Below, piece by piece: positions 54,408 to 63,144 of a stretch of 64,000 bases of DNA. Position numbers and translations under genes: made by a program. Within the stretch, counting starts at the first letter, position 1; every line of letters begins with the position of its first letter. The stretch comes from Thioalkalivibrio paradoxus ARh 1 (GTDB taxonomy: Bacteria; Pseudomonadota; Gammaproteobacteria; Ectothiorhodospirales; Ectothiorhodospiraceae), in assembly GCF_000227685.2 (NCBI RefSeq), contig NZ_CP007029.1, positions 3,198,501-3,262,500 of the forward strand, written 5' to 3'. A model generated the notes under the pieces. The model did not search any database, was not told the DNA's origin, and saw nothing but the letters and a program-made list of their open reading frames with translations.

Positions 54408-55360
54408 TTCGCACCTCCCGAGAGGTAGCCGCCGGCCTTCGCACGCTTGGCGTGGCGACTGACGGTGGACTTGTTCACTTCCAGTTCCGTGGCGATTTCG
54501 GACTGGCTCATGCCCTCGTTCAGAAGATCAACCACGCGATCGAACGTGGATTCCTCGACTGTGCGGGTCGCCCAGGTCATCAGGCCGTCGGGGCCGGTCG
54601 TCAGCGTCGCCTCGATCGGCTGCACGTCCTCGCCGTAGATCCCGCGCGACTTCTCGAAATGGCACTCGAACACGGCTCCCTGCTCGGGGCTGTAATCGTT
54701 CGGACGCGACAGCGCGATCACCGTGTCCAACACGTCTTCCCGGCGGCTGGTGCCACGCTGGGCTCCGCCTTTGCCCGAATGGTGGACGAACAGCACAGAC
54801 CGCCCCGAAGCCCGCTGGCGCAGCGCCCATGCCTGCACCGGGGTCCAGGCGTCGGCATCGTTCTCCTTGGCGCTTGTCAGGGTCGAAATGTTGTCGACGA
54901 CGATCAGCCGGTGCTCGGGCAGCAGAGCACTCTCGATGGCGTCCTGTCCGTCGGTAGTGTCGATCCGCGGCATCCCCTCTGGCTGGAGGTCCGGGGTCAA
55001 GATCGTAAATGGCGCGATGGCCTCGCTCTCGGCACTGGCGACGATCGCGGCCAGGCGCTCCTGCATCGCGACCGCCGGCATTTCCCCGTCGATGTAGAGG
55101 ACACCCGCAGGTTCCGGCGCGGTCCAGCCGAGATAGGTGCCGCCGGCCGCGATCGCGTAGCCGACACCGAGCGCGAAGTGCGTCTTGCCGATCCCTCGGC
55201 GGGCGTAGACCATGCAGAGCCCTTGAGCCGGCAGCCACGGCGCCAGGAGATTCTTGCGGGGCGGGAAATCCCGACCCAGAAACTCCGCCAGCCCGATAGG
55301 CCGGATCGGCCAGGCATCCGCTTCAACATGCGTCGGCTTCACAAACTGGGCCGGGTTCAT
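54404..55360 (-). CDS. RepA-like AAA ATPase (replicative helicase/loader type) with C-terminal HTH
   Basis: A 318-residue RecA-fold ATPase of the RepA/AAA_25 type. Walker A is ARRGIGKTH, Walker B is HRLIVVDNISTLTS, and LFVHHSGKGGAQRGTSR is the conserved sensor block. The C-terminus has a helix-turn-helix (SQSEIATELEVNKSTVSRHA). It probably unwinds or loads at the element's origin. ATG coupling to the primase upstream. Confidence 0.82.
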   Translation of the reverse strand: MNPAQFVKPTHVEADAWPIRPIGLAEFLGRDFPPRKNLLAPWLPAQGLCMVYARRGIGKTHFALGVGYAIAAGGTYLGWTAPEPAGVLYIDGEMPAVAMQERLAAIVASAESEAIAPFTILTPDLQPEGMPRIDTTDGQDAIESALLPEHRLIVVDNISTLTSAKENDADAWTPVQAWALRQRASGRSVLFVHHSGKGGAQRGTSRREDVLDTVIALSRPNDYSPEQGAVFECHFEKSRGIYGEDVQPIEATLTTGPDGLMTWATRTVEESTFDRVVDLLNEGMSQSEIATELEVNKSTVSRHAKRAKAGGYLSGGAK

Positions 55361-56364
55361 GCCGCCCCCCTTGTGGCCAGCACGGCGGCCAGATCGTTAA
55401 AGTCGCTGCCTGCGGCCCCAGGCGGGAATTCGGGGAACGCCACTTCAGCCCCGGCGGCGCGGGCGGCCCGGTTCGCGGCCTCGGTGCCGGCCGGGTCAGC
55501 GTCCCCACATATCACCATCGGCAGGTTCGGCCAGCAGCGGCGGGCGCCTACAGCCACGGTCGGCAGGTTCCCCGCGTCGATTGCGGCCAGTACCAAGGCC
55601 TCGGGCTTGTGTTCGGCCAGGGTGGCCCCGGTCGCCCAGCCTTCGCACAGCAGCAGTCGTTCGGGTTCCTGGGGCTCGGAAACCGGAATGAACCGGCCCG
55701 CTTTGCGCCCACCCTTCAGCAGTCGCTTGAAACCGCTCGCCTCGATAAACTGCAAGCTCCACAAGGCGCGCTCGAAGTCCGCCACGGGCAGGCACAGCAG
55801 CCCCCGGTGTTCGCGGGCGCCATGGGGCTCCACGCCCTTCCGGCGCAGGTATCCATGCCCCGGGTCCGCAGGCTTCGCGGCGTTCCAGATTCGCAGGGCG
55901 CGTTCAGCGGCGGCCAGGTGTTCCCGGCGCTCGGCCGCAGCCCGGGCAGCCCTGGCGCGTTCCCGCTCGGCCGCTCGCTCGGCCAGGTCGACGCGGGTGA
56001 ACGGTTCCGATCCCCCCGGCAGCAGCCCGGCACGCTCGAGCCATGCAAGGCAGTCGCGTGTGGTCACGGCTCCCGTCTCGCGGCGGATCAGGTCCAGCAC
56101 GCCGCCACCGGTACCGGCCTCGTGGTCGTACCAGGTGCCGGCGGCCAGATCCACGGACACGGAACCGTGGCGTCCGTAGCGGAGTTCGCGCGAACTCGAC
56201 AGCCTCGGGTTCGGTTCGCCGAGCAGCAGCCGGGCTACCGGCTCGGCCAGGTCGGGTAGCTCCCAGCTATGCGCGCAGGTATGATGTCCGCGTCGGTGCT
56301 CGCCGATGCTCTCGCCCGGCCCCCGGTGTCCCCACACCGGGCGGGCCTTATTTTCCGCCCTCAT
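55357..56364 (-). CDS. TOPRIM-domain primase-like replication protein
   Basis: A 335-residue protein: an N-terminal nucleic-acid-binding part (GRHGSVSVDLAAGTWYDHEA), a helical middle, and a TOPRIM core with LLLCEGWATGATLAEH and MVICGDADPAGTEAANRAA. This is the layout of phage and satellite primases that work with RepA/DnaB-type helicases. No clear CHC2 zinc finger is seen at the start. ATG 56364 overlaps the upstream stop (ATGA). Confidence 0.8.
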   Translation of the reverse strand: MRAENKARPVWGHRGPGESIGEHRRGHHTCAHSWELPDLAEPVARLLLGEPNPRLSSSRELRYGRHGSVSVDLAAGTWYDHEAGTGGGVLDLIRRETGAVTTRDCLAWLERAGLLPGGSEPFTRVDLAERAAERERARAARAAAERREHLAAAERALRIWNAAKPADPGHGYLRRKGVEPHGAREHRGLLCLPVADFERALWSLQFIEASGFKRLLKGGRKAGRFIPVSEPQEPERLLLCEGWATGATLAEHKPEALVLAAIDAGNLPTVAVGARRCWPNLPMVICGDADPAGTEAANRAARAAGAEVAFPEFPPGAAGSDFNDLAAVLATRGAA

Positions 56365-57158
56365 AGCAGGCCCCGTGCGCGGCAATACCGCATCACCGCC
56401 TCGACGACGCGCTGGCTATGCGCCAGCCCGAGATTGTTGGCGCAGGTCGGCCCCAGTTGCAGCACGCGCGATACCGGATCGTCCAGCTTGCGGCCGCACG
56501 CCTGACACTTGTTCAGCGGTTTGAGTGCGGCATAGAGGGGCGCAGGCCAGTCGGGTGCGTCTCCGTCGATATCGAGCAGTACGCGCAGCACGCGCTGGCC
56601 GATCTCCGGCGACGGGTCACGCTGGAGCGCGATCAGGGTGTGCCCCATCTCACACACGCACGTGCATTCGACGAAGCCGAGATAGGACTGGCCGTCGGCG
56701 TAGACGGTGAGCGACACGGTATCTAGCGACTCGTGCCAGGTGGTGCGCCCGTCGCGGTCGACCTCCTGCACTACTTTGGTTTCGATGCTGACCTTGATTG
56801 CATCTTTCGGTGATCCACCAGGGAGGTCCAGGGTCAGCGCAACCTTTCGCGCGCCCATCGGCTCGCTGGCATCATCGCTAGATCCCGGAATTTCCCAGCA
56901 AAGCAGGCGGCTCACCCATTGCTCGATCGGTGAAATCCACTCCACCGGGCCAGGGGTGACGGTGTAGCCACGGGCGCGCAGATCGTCGGCTTGTTCCTGC
57001 TGGGCCTCGGTTGCCGACGCCAGAAACTCCCGATCCATCTCGGCAGATTCCTCGTCCGTCAGGTCCGGCAGCGGCTCGAAATCTTGCGGCTTGAGCGAGG
57101 CAAGGTTGCGTTCGTCCCAGGCGGTGACAGCCTTGCTCTTAAGCGTGGCCGTCCTCAT
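56361..57158 (-). CDS. Phage protein with a C-terminal DUF6011-like zinc motif
   Basis: A 265-residue protein. The C-terminus has CQACGRKLDDPVSRVLQLGP then TCANNLG, the cysteine pattern of small zinc-binding domains found in phage and plasmid replication regions. The N-terminal 60 residues are acidic and helical; the middle is strand-rich (TVSLTVYADGQSYLGFVECT) with extra cysteines. Role unknown; the position suggests early replication or regulation. ATG 57158 overlaps the HTH gene stop. Confidence 0.68.
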   Translation of the reverse strand: MRTATLKSKAVTAWDERNLASLKPQDFEPLPDLTDEESAEMDREFLASATEAQQEQADDLRARGYTVTPGPVEWISPIEQWVSRLLCWEIPGSSDDASEPMGARKVALTLDLPGGSPKDAIKVSIETKVVQEVDRDGRTTWHESLDTVSLTVYADGQSYLGFVECTCVCEMGHTLIALQRDPSPEIGQRVLRVLLDIDGDAPDWPAPLYAALKPLNKCQACGRKLDDPVSRVLQLGPTCANNLGLAHSQRVVEAVMRYCRARGLL

Positions 57159-57418
57159 CAGGCCACCTCCGCTGTTGCTTCGTGGCGGCGGCTCTTGGGC
57201 CCCGGCGGAGTGCGGGCTTTCGTTTTGCGGCCAGCTTCCAGCAGCCGTTCCAGGCTGTCGGCGGGCCAAGCCAGGCGGCCGTTGGGTAGGCGGTCAGGCC
57301 GAAGTCCGTAATAGGAACCCGAGCGGCAAAGTTGCACTCGGATTCCTTCCGGGGTTACCTGCATAAAGTCGGCGATTTCGCGGGTCGACAGTCCGCGCGT
57401 GGTGTTGCGGTCGGCCAT
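57158..57418 (-). CDS. Small HTH regulator (AlpA/excisionase-like)
   Basis: An 86-residue protein. LSTREIADFMQVTPEGIRVQ then RPDRLPNGRLAWPADSLERL is the MerR-type winged-helix pattern of AlpA and excisionase proteins. In satellites and prophages these control integrase and the early operon. ATG 57418 has AGGAGG upstream. It is the first gene of the 57.4-51.7 kb operon. Confidence 0.75.
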   Translation of the reverse strand: MADRNTTRGLSTREIADFMQVTPEGIRVQLCRSGSYYGLRPDRLPNGRLAWPADSLERLLEAGRKTKARTPPGPKSRRHEATAEVA

Positions 57419-57510
57419 TAGGTGGCACCTCCTATCGTTAGGTTGGTGGTGCCACACTACTGATCACGAGCCCCGAAAAGGGGGGAGATTTCTAACTAGT
57501 TTCGGACGAA

Positions 57511-58239
57511 TCACCCCCCTTTCTTGCAGGCGTCTTTCACATCACGCGGTGTCATCGGCGGAATCGGATCATCGATCGCGTTCACAACTTGCGAAATGAG
57601 CGCCCAATGGGGAGCCGCGAACATGCGTCCGAACTCCGATCCGAGGAACCCTGCCCGCGCGGTGGCGTGTGCGCGTGGGGCGTTGGGCTTTCGAGGTTGG
57701 ATCTTCGTCGGCCTGGGGGACTCCAGCGCGCACAACGCTGCCAGCGTTTTCAGGTCCGCAGCGAGTCGCCCATGTAATTTCGACACGTCTTCACGGTTCA
57801 TCGTTGTCTGAACTTCCGCTGCCATCTGGAGCATGTCCAGCGGAAGATCGCTCAGGAGTCGCCGAAGAACTTTCGCCTTGCCTGAAACATCTGCTGCCAG
57901 GTTCGAGTATTGCGCCCAGCTACGCCGGTCGACGAAATCGGCGGCATCGAAGCATGCGGACCTGAGCACGTCGACCGCGAGCCGGTCCCGGTCTTGTTGC
58001 GTGCGCTGGGCGGCCATCTCAAGCTGTGGCAGCAGCTTCGCAGTTCGGAGCTTGCGCCAGATCTTCGGAAAACTGGGGCTACTGAGAAGCTGGAACACCC
58101 GCACACGATCGCGCGTGGCGAAAAGCATTCGCTCTAGCGATTCAAACGGCATGCCTTGAAACTCGCGTTGTTGCGAGAACGCCGACCAAATCGGTGCGGG
58201 GCAGCCTCGCCACTCCGGCGGTCGCCCGGCGGGCATCAC
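57511..58239 (-). CDS. Integrase-linked protein of unknown function
   Basis: A 242-residue, mostly helical, basic protein (MLFATRDRVRVFQLLSSPSF; KVLRRLLSDLPLDMLQMAA). It is coupled to the integrase by an ATGA overlap, so the two are made together. No recognised domain. The end (AIDDPIPPMTPRDVKDACKK) is conserved-looking. It may assist integration or be a cargo gene. About 90 bases separate it from the HTH gene. Confidence 0.7.
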   Translation of the reverse strand: MMPAGRPPEWRGCPAPIWSAFSQQREFQGMPFESLERMLFATRDRVRVFQLLSSPSFPKIWRKLRTAKLLPQLEMAAQRTQQDRDRLAVDVLRSACFDAADFVDRRSWAQYSNLAADVSGKAKVLRRLLSDLPLDMLQMAAEVQTTMNREDVSKLHGRLAADLKTLAALCALESPRPTKIQPRKPNAPRAHATARAGFLGSEFGRMFAAPHWALISQVVNAIDDPIPPMTPRDVKDACKKGG

Positions 58240-59570
58240 ATCACCAGCCGCAGCGTTGGGGCCCCTGCCTCCGGTTTCTCAACGCCTCCCGCTTCGAGAA
58301 TCCAGTCCTCGATCTTCACATGCCACATCCGCAAGAGGTCCAGCGGCCGGCGGCGGTAATGCTTCTCCGCAATGGCGCTCGGCTTGTGGCCCTGAATCTG
58401 GGCCACGACACCCACCGGGCACCCAACCCATTCGGACAGCGTGCCGAAGCTACGGCGCAGCCCGTGCAGGGTCAGGTGCGGCAGCCCAGCGGCAGCCACG
58501 GCGCGGGAATGGGCATGGTTCGGCTCGCCCATGCGGCCGTGTTGGGTGGTCGGGCTCGAAAATACCCAGGGGTTTGGCTTCCCGTTCGCCAGCTCGCGGC
58601 GTGGCAGGGCTTGCAGCAGTTCGGCCAGGTAAGGTGTCAGTGGAATGGTTCGCTCGCCCTCGGCCTTGTCCCGCAGGGTCAGGGCGCTCCATGAAAAGTC
58701 CACGTCCTTCCAGCGCAAGGCGGCCAGTTCTCCGGGCCTCGCCCCGGTCAGCAGCAGCCCTTGCAGGTAGGCGGCTCGCACCGGATCACCGATCGCGCGC
58801 ACCGCGGCAAACCATGCTGGAAGCTGCTCGCGCTGCAGGCAATCGTCCTTGGGTTTCTTGCGCGGCACCTTGCGGCGAACGTCCTTGGTCAGCAAGGCGG
58901 CCGGGTCCACCAGTCCGCAGTACTCGGGATGCTCGTTGGCCCAGTTCAGGAAAGTGCGCAGCAGACGAAAAGCGAGCGCTGTGGTGGTCGGGCGGCGCGT
59001 AGACGACTGCCGCACCAGGAGTTCCGACAGGTCTTCTGCCGTCAGATCCTGCAGGAGCTTCCTTCGGAGAGGGTACAAGACCCCGGCCACAGTCTTCTTC
59101 TTGCCGCGGCGGCGAGCCTTCCCCGGGGCATTCATGGCCTGCGCGTGGCTTTGCAGGTGGCCTTCGCTCCAGTTCGATGATTGGTCCGCGACGTAGGCAT
59201 CCCATGCCTCACCAACCGTAACCTTCGCGCGAACCTTCTCCGCGCGTGCCTGCTCTGCGGCCTTGGCCTGCTCGGCCCGGGCGTCCGCTGGGTGAATGCC
59301 GGCTCGAATCATGTCCCCCAAGCGGCGAGCCTCGGCACGAACATCGTCGATACTCGCGAACGCGGTCACGGCGTCGATCGTGATGCGCAAGGACCGGCTG
59401 TGCAGCCGGGACTGGAAGACGAAGGACTTGGCGCCGCTTGGCGTGACTCGAACCCCCAGACCAGGGGCATCGGTGTCCCAGAGGAATGTCTGTCGCGCCC
59501 CTTCCCTGCATGCCAGGCTGTCGATGCGCCCTCGGGTCAGGCGGACGCGGGTAGAATTCGCCGTAGCCAT
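58236..59570 (-). CDS. int: Tyrosine recombinase (integrase)
   Basis: A 444-residue integrase with an N-terminal DUF4102-type arm-binding domain (APGLGVRVTPSGAKSFVFQ), a SAM-like core-binding domain, and the catalytic domain with the first Arg in TGARPGELAALRWKD, HxxR as HGLRRSFG, and the nucleophile Tyr in EKHYRRRPLDLL. ATG 59570 has GGAGG upstream. It lies beside attR and is expected to act on the tRNA-Ile2 end. Confidence 0.94.
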   Translation of the reverse strand: MATANSTRVRLTRGRIDSLACREGARQTFLWDTDAPGLGVRVTPSGAKSFVFQSRLHSRSLRITIDAVTAFASIDDVRAEARRLGDMIRAGIHPADARAEQAKAAEQARAEKVRAKVTVGEAWDAYVADQSSNWSEGHLQSHAQAMNAPGKARRRGKKKTVAGVLYPLRRKLLQDLTAEDLSELLVRQSSTRRPTTTALAFRLLRTFLNWANEHPEYCGLVDPAALLTKDVRRKVPRKKPKDDCLQREQLPAWFAAVRAIGDPVRAAYLQGLLLTGARPGELAALRWKDVDFSWSALTLRDKAEGERTIPLTPYLAELLQALPRRELANGKPNPWVFSSPTTQHGRMGEPNHAHSRAVAAAGLPHLTLHGLRRSFGTLSEWVGCPVGVVAQIQGHKPSAIAEKHYRRRPLDLLRMWHVKIEDWILEAGGVEKPEAGAPTLRLVM

Positions 59571-59638
59571 TGGGAACCTCCGCTTAGGTTTCCGGTGGTC
59601 AGGGTCTCGCGGGTGTTGGCGCACCTGCGGGGTCCGTC

Positions 59639-59677
59639 TGCTTACACGAACCCTCCGTGTAAGCACTATGTAAGCAG
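59639..59677 (+). promoter_or_regulatory. Right arm-type integrase binding sites
   Basis: TGCTTACACG at 59639-59648 and GTGTAAGCACTATGTAAGCAG at 59657-59677 mirror the left-end arrangement at 42679-42745, including the 11-bp spacing of the two direct sites. They sit in the integrase leader, so integrase or excisionase binding could also regulate int. Confidence 0.65.
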
Positions 59678-59819
59678 TTTCGCGAAATTCAGGTTCATTG
59701 TGGCGCGTTATCATCGCGGGAGCAAGCCGAGCGAGAATCACGCAAGTCCATGACAGAACTAGCAAAATATCAACGAGGCATAACGCTTGCTAACGGTGCT
59801 GGATTTCAGCCGATTGGGC

Positions 59820-59868
59820 GACTCATAATCTCTTGGTTGCAGGTTCGAGTCCTGCCGGGCCCACCAAT
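59820..59868 (+). other. attR attachment site
   Basis: The 49-base copy of the tRNA-Ile2 3' half, identical to attL. The upstream tRNA half is missing, so this is a partial tRNA repeat and not a functional gene. Confidence 0.93.
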
Positions 59869-60054
59869 AAAAACCGCTACTTACACGAATCAAAGGGCGG
59901 CGACTGAAGCCGGGACAAGCGCTTAGGAATCGCTCAGGAACCCTCCCGCACAAGAAACCCGGCACAGCGGCCGGGGGCGGAAGCACTGGCGGCATCCGGT
60001 TACTAGGGCCGGTCCCGCGGGATCAGCCAGCGCCCGATTATCAGCGCCGGATCG

Positions 60055-60392
60055 CTACCGCTGGTCGCTCGATCGCTCGAGGTTCAGCGCCAGCAGCCGG
60101 GACTGAATCTCCGGCTCCGACATATCGGGCGTGTAGTCGGCCCACCCGTAGGCCGCGGCCACCGCTTCGTCCAGAACCCGGTGCGCGTGATCCTGCCAGG
60201 CCGGCCGCTGGTTGTACCGGTTGGTCAGGGTGCGATTCTTCAGGTCCGCTTAATGACCCGCGGCTTCGGGACGATCCGATCCGGATAGCCCGGCAGAACC
60301 TCCGGCACCCGGTCCACCCACTCGGGCGGGTTCAAACTGTTCTCGATCTCCTTGTTGACGCCCAGACGGCCCGTGCGCAAGCTAGGCACGCT
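60055..60392 (-). pseudogene. C-terminal fragment of a large DNA methyltransferase (frameshifted)
   Basis: One frame reads GRLGVNKEIENSLNPPEWVD followed by PEVLPGYPDRIVP; a second frame continues with DLKNRTLTNRYNQRPAW, DEAVAAAYGWADYTPDM and ending SRLLALNLER. Together these match the C-terminal end of class I SAM-dependent DNA methyltransferases of the large restriction-modification type. A frameshift lies near 60245 and the catalytic part is absent. It sits just outside attR and is probably a leftover of another defence island. Confidence 0.65.
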
Positions 60393-61119
60393 TCACTGCT
60401 GAATGCCCGACCACGCAACCCCGGTGGCCCTTCACGGCCCTTATGGAAAGGCTTTACATAGGGGCCGGCAAGAGACACCCGATGACCGATGATGGTAATG
60501 GCCATCTTTGAGCGGGCAGTCATCGGGGTTCAATCCGGGGCCGAGCGCGAAACCGACTGGCTAGCTCCGCGCTGCGTGTGCAGGACCCCACCGCCATGTG
60601 GAGTCGGTTGATCGCCTAGCGGGTCAAGTGCGGCCCCGCATCGACGGGGAGCACGACGGGCTGCGCTGTGGCAACGTCATCGACAACCACCGGCACCGGC
60701 TCGCCCGCCCTTGGTAGGGACGCCTCTGTCGCCTCCGCGCGTTGAGTCCGGCTACTCCTTCGCGACGCGCGTCAAGGCAGCGGCGGCGAGATCACCCGAC
60801 CCGCGCGGCGAGCCATACGACGATGGCCCGCTCCGCATTGCAGGTCGACTCGCAGGCAATTGGAAGGCAAGGCTGTCGCACGTCCCGTCACGCCATTGGA
60901 CCATCCGGCAGCGACACCAGCCCCAACACCCTAACGTCGTAGGCTACTGCAGGGAGAACCGCAACTCGAACACGCGGACACCGGCGGTCTGTCTGCACAG
61001 GAAAACATTGAGTCGTCTGCCCGGCCCGACACCTGACCCGGCCCCGGGGCGGCCGCTTGACGGTCGACATACACCCCGGCGTCAGTAAACGGTCATGTCG
61101 AGCCGTATAGCCTCCATTT
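60393..61119. other. Non-coding or decayed region
   Basis: About 730 bases with no gene I can support. A 125-codon open frame at 60711-61088 has no recognisable sequence character. The region probably contains scraps of mobile DNA, in line with the methyltransferase fragment next to it. Confidence 0.5.
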
Positions 61120-62889
61120 TCACTGTACCCGCGGCTTGAACGCCAGAACCACCGGCGGAAGCTGGCCCCTCTGGTAGCGCAAAGCGCCAGTCTCGGGATC
61201 CCGCGTGTACGTGGTGGTCGGTCCCCTCGCGGTGCCCGGCATGACGTAGGAACGCAGCCCGGCTGTGAAGAAGCCGTGCAGATGAGGATGGCCTGGAGCC
61301 GTCACATCGATTGCCGGCGGGACCATCTTATGGGTAATGGAGGTGCAGGCGCCGTCAGCCAAGCCGCTAATGGTGTCGCAATCCCTCGTGAAGAAATGCA
61401 CGAAGAACTGGTCATGGTTCGCCACCGCGCCCCGATAACTGCTGGCCGAGCCGTCCAGAACCGAGTCGGAGGAGCGCGAGCTGCGATCGGGGACGTTACC
61501 GACACCCTTCAGCCTAGATGCATCGTTGATGGAGAGACCGTTGTAGGTGGCGTTGCCCGTCCTGATGCCCAGGGTGCCAATCACCGCGTACACTTGGCCC
61601 GAGTCCAATGGCTGCGGCGGCATGAAGAAGTAGCTGGCATCCTGGCCGTCGCCCAGGCAGTTCTCGCCGATGTCGCGGCAGTACGGCCCAAAGTGGCCGA
61701 GCCATACCTCCACGTTGCCCATGATTGGCGCTTGCCCCATGGTGGGTGCTTCGAGGACGGCGAGGTTCCACGGCCCGCCGACGGCGCGGTCCCTCACTGC
61801 GTTGACCAGAGCGTCGAGATCATCGCTCAAGAATCCCTCATCCACGGCGTCACGCACATCGGCAGCAATTTCGAAGAACGGTTGGGCGGGTCGCGGGGAA
61901 AAGGGGCTCTCGCGAACCCGCAGGACCGTCAATGGCAGGCGCGACCGCCAGGCGTTCGCGGCCTGCTGGCTGTCCGGCATGGCGTACCGCAGGCCGGTGA
62001 GAAAATCAGGCGCGTGCCGGTCGAGCCCCAGCGGCCCGAGCTTGCCTCCCGGAGGCTCTCCCGGACGGACGAAGTGCCTTGCGATCTGCTCGGTGAACAC
62101 GTGGTCTTTGGATACGCCCAGCCGCTGCAGCGCGGACCGCACGCCGGAATCCATCGCCTGATCCGGAGTGACCACAAAGTAGCGGATCTCACCGAACGAT
62201 GCGCCCGCGTCGTCCCCGTCCATCACCACGTTATTGATGCTGTTGCTGACGCTGGAGAAGCTCTGGACGCGCCCCTCGTGGCGAGCCAGCGTGGAGAACA
62301 GATAGTGGACCATGTTCGAATCCTTGAAGCGATCCCGTCCGCCCTGCAGGGCGTCCGTGATCCACGGATAGCCGCTCCGGTGAACCGAGTCGCCCTCCGG
62401 GACGACCCATTCGTGGCTGAACACGTAGGACTGCAGGCCCATGTACTTTCCCGGTGGCGGCATGCGCCCGAAGATCACGATCGCCTCCCGGGGGTCGAGC
62501 CGGTAGGTCGAACTGTACCCTGGCCTGGTCTTTCCATACACGTTGGTGGTCGCCGGGTCGACGAATTCCTCGGGCCATGGCTGGACCGCCGCCAGAACGT
62601 ACGGCGAGGCTGGATTGTTCGCATAGCAGTTGAGCGTGACTGCGAAAGTCAGGTCGCAGTCTTCCATGGTCCAGAGATGGGGGTACCCGCGCGTGACCTC
62701 GAACCCAATGCTGTTGAGCTCACGAATCAGCACCCGCGTGAACTGTTCCAGGCCGCCCTTGGCGGTGACGGCATTACCAGGTACCTCCTTATCGATCCGG
62801 GGTGTCTGGCTGAAGGCGTGCACGCTGAATACTGCGAGCAGGGCCGCCGCAATGGCGCCCCACGCACTGCTGGAAGCCGAGAATTTCAT
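61120..62889 (-). CDS. Large exported protein of unknown function
   Basis: A 589-residue protein with a clear signal peptide (WGAIAAALLAVFSVHAFSQ) and no further membrane segments, so periplasmic or secreted. Blocks such as GYPHLWTMEDCDLTFAV, EAIVIFGRMPPPGKYMGLQS and HPHLHGFFTAGLRSYVMPG look like a folded globular protein with a few cysteines. I do not recognise the family. ATG 62889 has GGAGGAG upstream. It lies alone, with no operon partners. Confidence 0.8.
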   Translation of the reverse strand: MKFSASSSAWGAIAAALLAVFSVHAFSQTPRIDKEVPGNAVTAKGGLEQFTRVLIRELNSIGFEVTRGYPHLWTMEDCDLTFAVTLNCYANNPASPYVLAAVQPWPEEFVDPATTNVYGKTRPGYSSTYRLDPREAIVIFGRMPPPGKYMGLQSYVFSHEWVVPEGDSVHRSGYPWITDALQGGRDRFKDSNMVHYLFSTLARHEGRVQSFSSVSNSINNVVMDGDDAGASFGEIRYFVVTPDQAMDSGVRSALQRLGVSKDHVFTEQIARHFVRPGEPPGGKLGPLGLDRHAPDFLTGLRYAMPDSQQAANAWRSRLPLTVLRVRESPFSPRPAQPFFEIAADVRDAVDEGFLSDDLDALVNAVRDRAVGGPWNLAVLEAPTMGQAPIMGNVEVWLGHFGPYCRDIGENCLGDGQDASYFFMPPQPLDSGQVYAVIGTLGIRTGNATYNGLSINDASRLKGVGNVPDRSSRSSDSVLDGSASSYRGAVANHDQFFVHFFTRDCDTISGLADGACTSITHKMVPPAIDVTAPGHPHLHGFFTAGLRSYVMPGTARGPTTTYTRDPETGALRYQRGQLPPVVLAFKPRVQ

Positions 62890-63144
62890 GGAAGTCTCCT
62901 CCGAGCAAGGTGAAGCCCAGCTCTAACATGGCACTGCACTCGACGGAGGTTATTGACCGAAATCAACTTCTCGGACTTCTAACACCGAATCGACGGCGAT
63001 CAGCCGCGCGTGGGTTTCCTGCACGATCTCATCGATTTCCAGCGTGACCGGCGGGGATATGGTCGAGCCAATATTGTTGGCACTCGCTGCCAGGCTTGCA
63101 GCCGCATCGCGATTGCAGCGACCGAGGCAGCGGGGCCGGCGAGT

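Larger units (their letters stand above)
42621..59868. mobile_element. Integrated element (phage-satellite-like or reduced prophage) in a tRNA-Ile2 gene
   Basis: A 17.2 kb region bounded by an identical 49-bp direct repeat. It contains a tyrosine integrase at its right end, a small HTH gene, a replication block, SSB, a toxin-antitoxin pair, a small-terminase-like gene, a tape-measure-like transglycosylase protein, a superinfection-immunity-like protein and many small unknown genes. No capsid, portal, large terminase, tail tube, baseplate, holin or endolysin gene is visible. Most genes run leftward in one long coupled operon from 57.4 to 51.7 kb. The content and size fit a phage satellite or degraded siphophage-like prophage; which one is open. 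Confidence 0.85.

Noticed and set aside
59759-59995. A 78-codon open frame containing WWARQDSNLQPRDYESP
   Set aside because: This is the antisense translation of the tRNA 3' half in attR, a well-known annotation artefact, not a protein.
60711-61088. A 125-codon open frame on the plus strand
   Set aside because: No recognisable domain, no ribosome site, and composition like non-coding GC-rich sequence.
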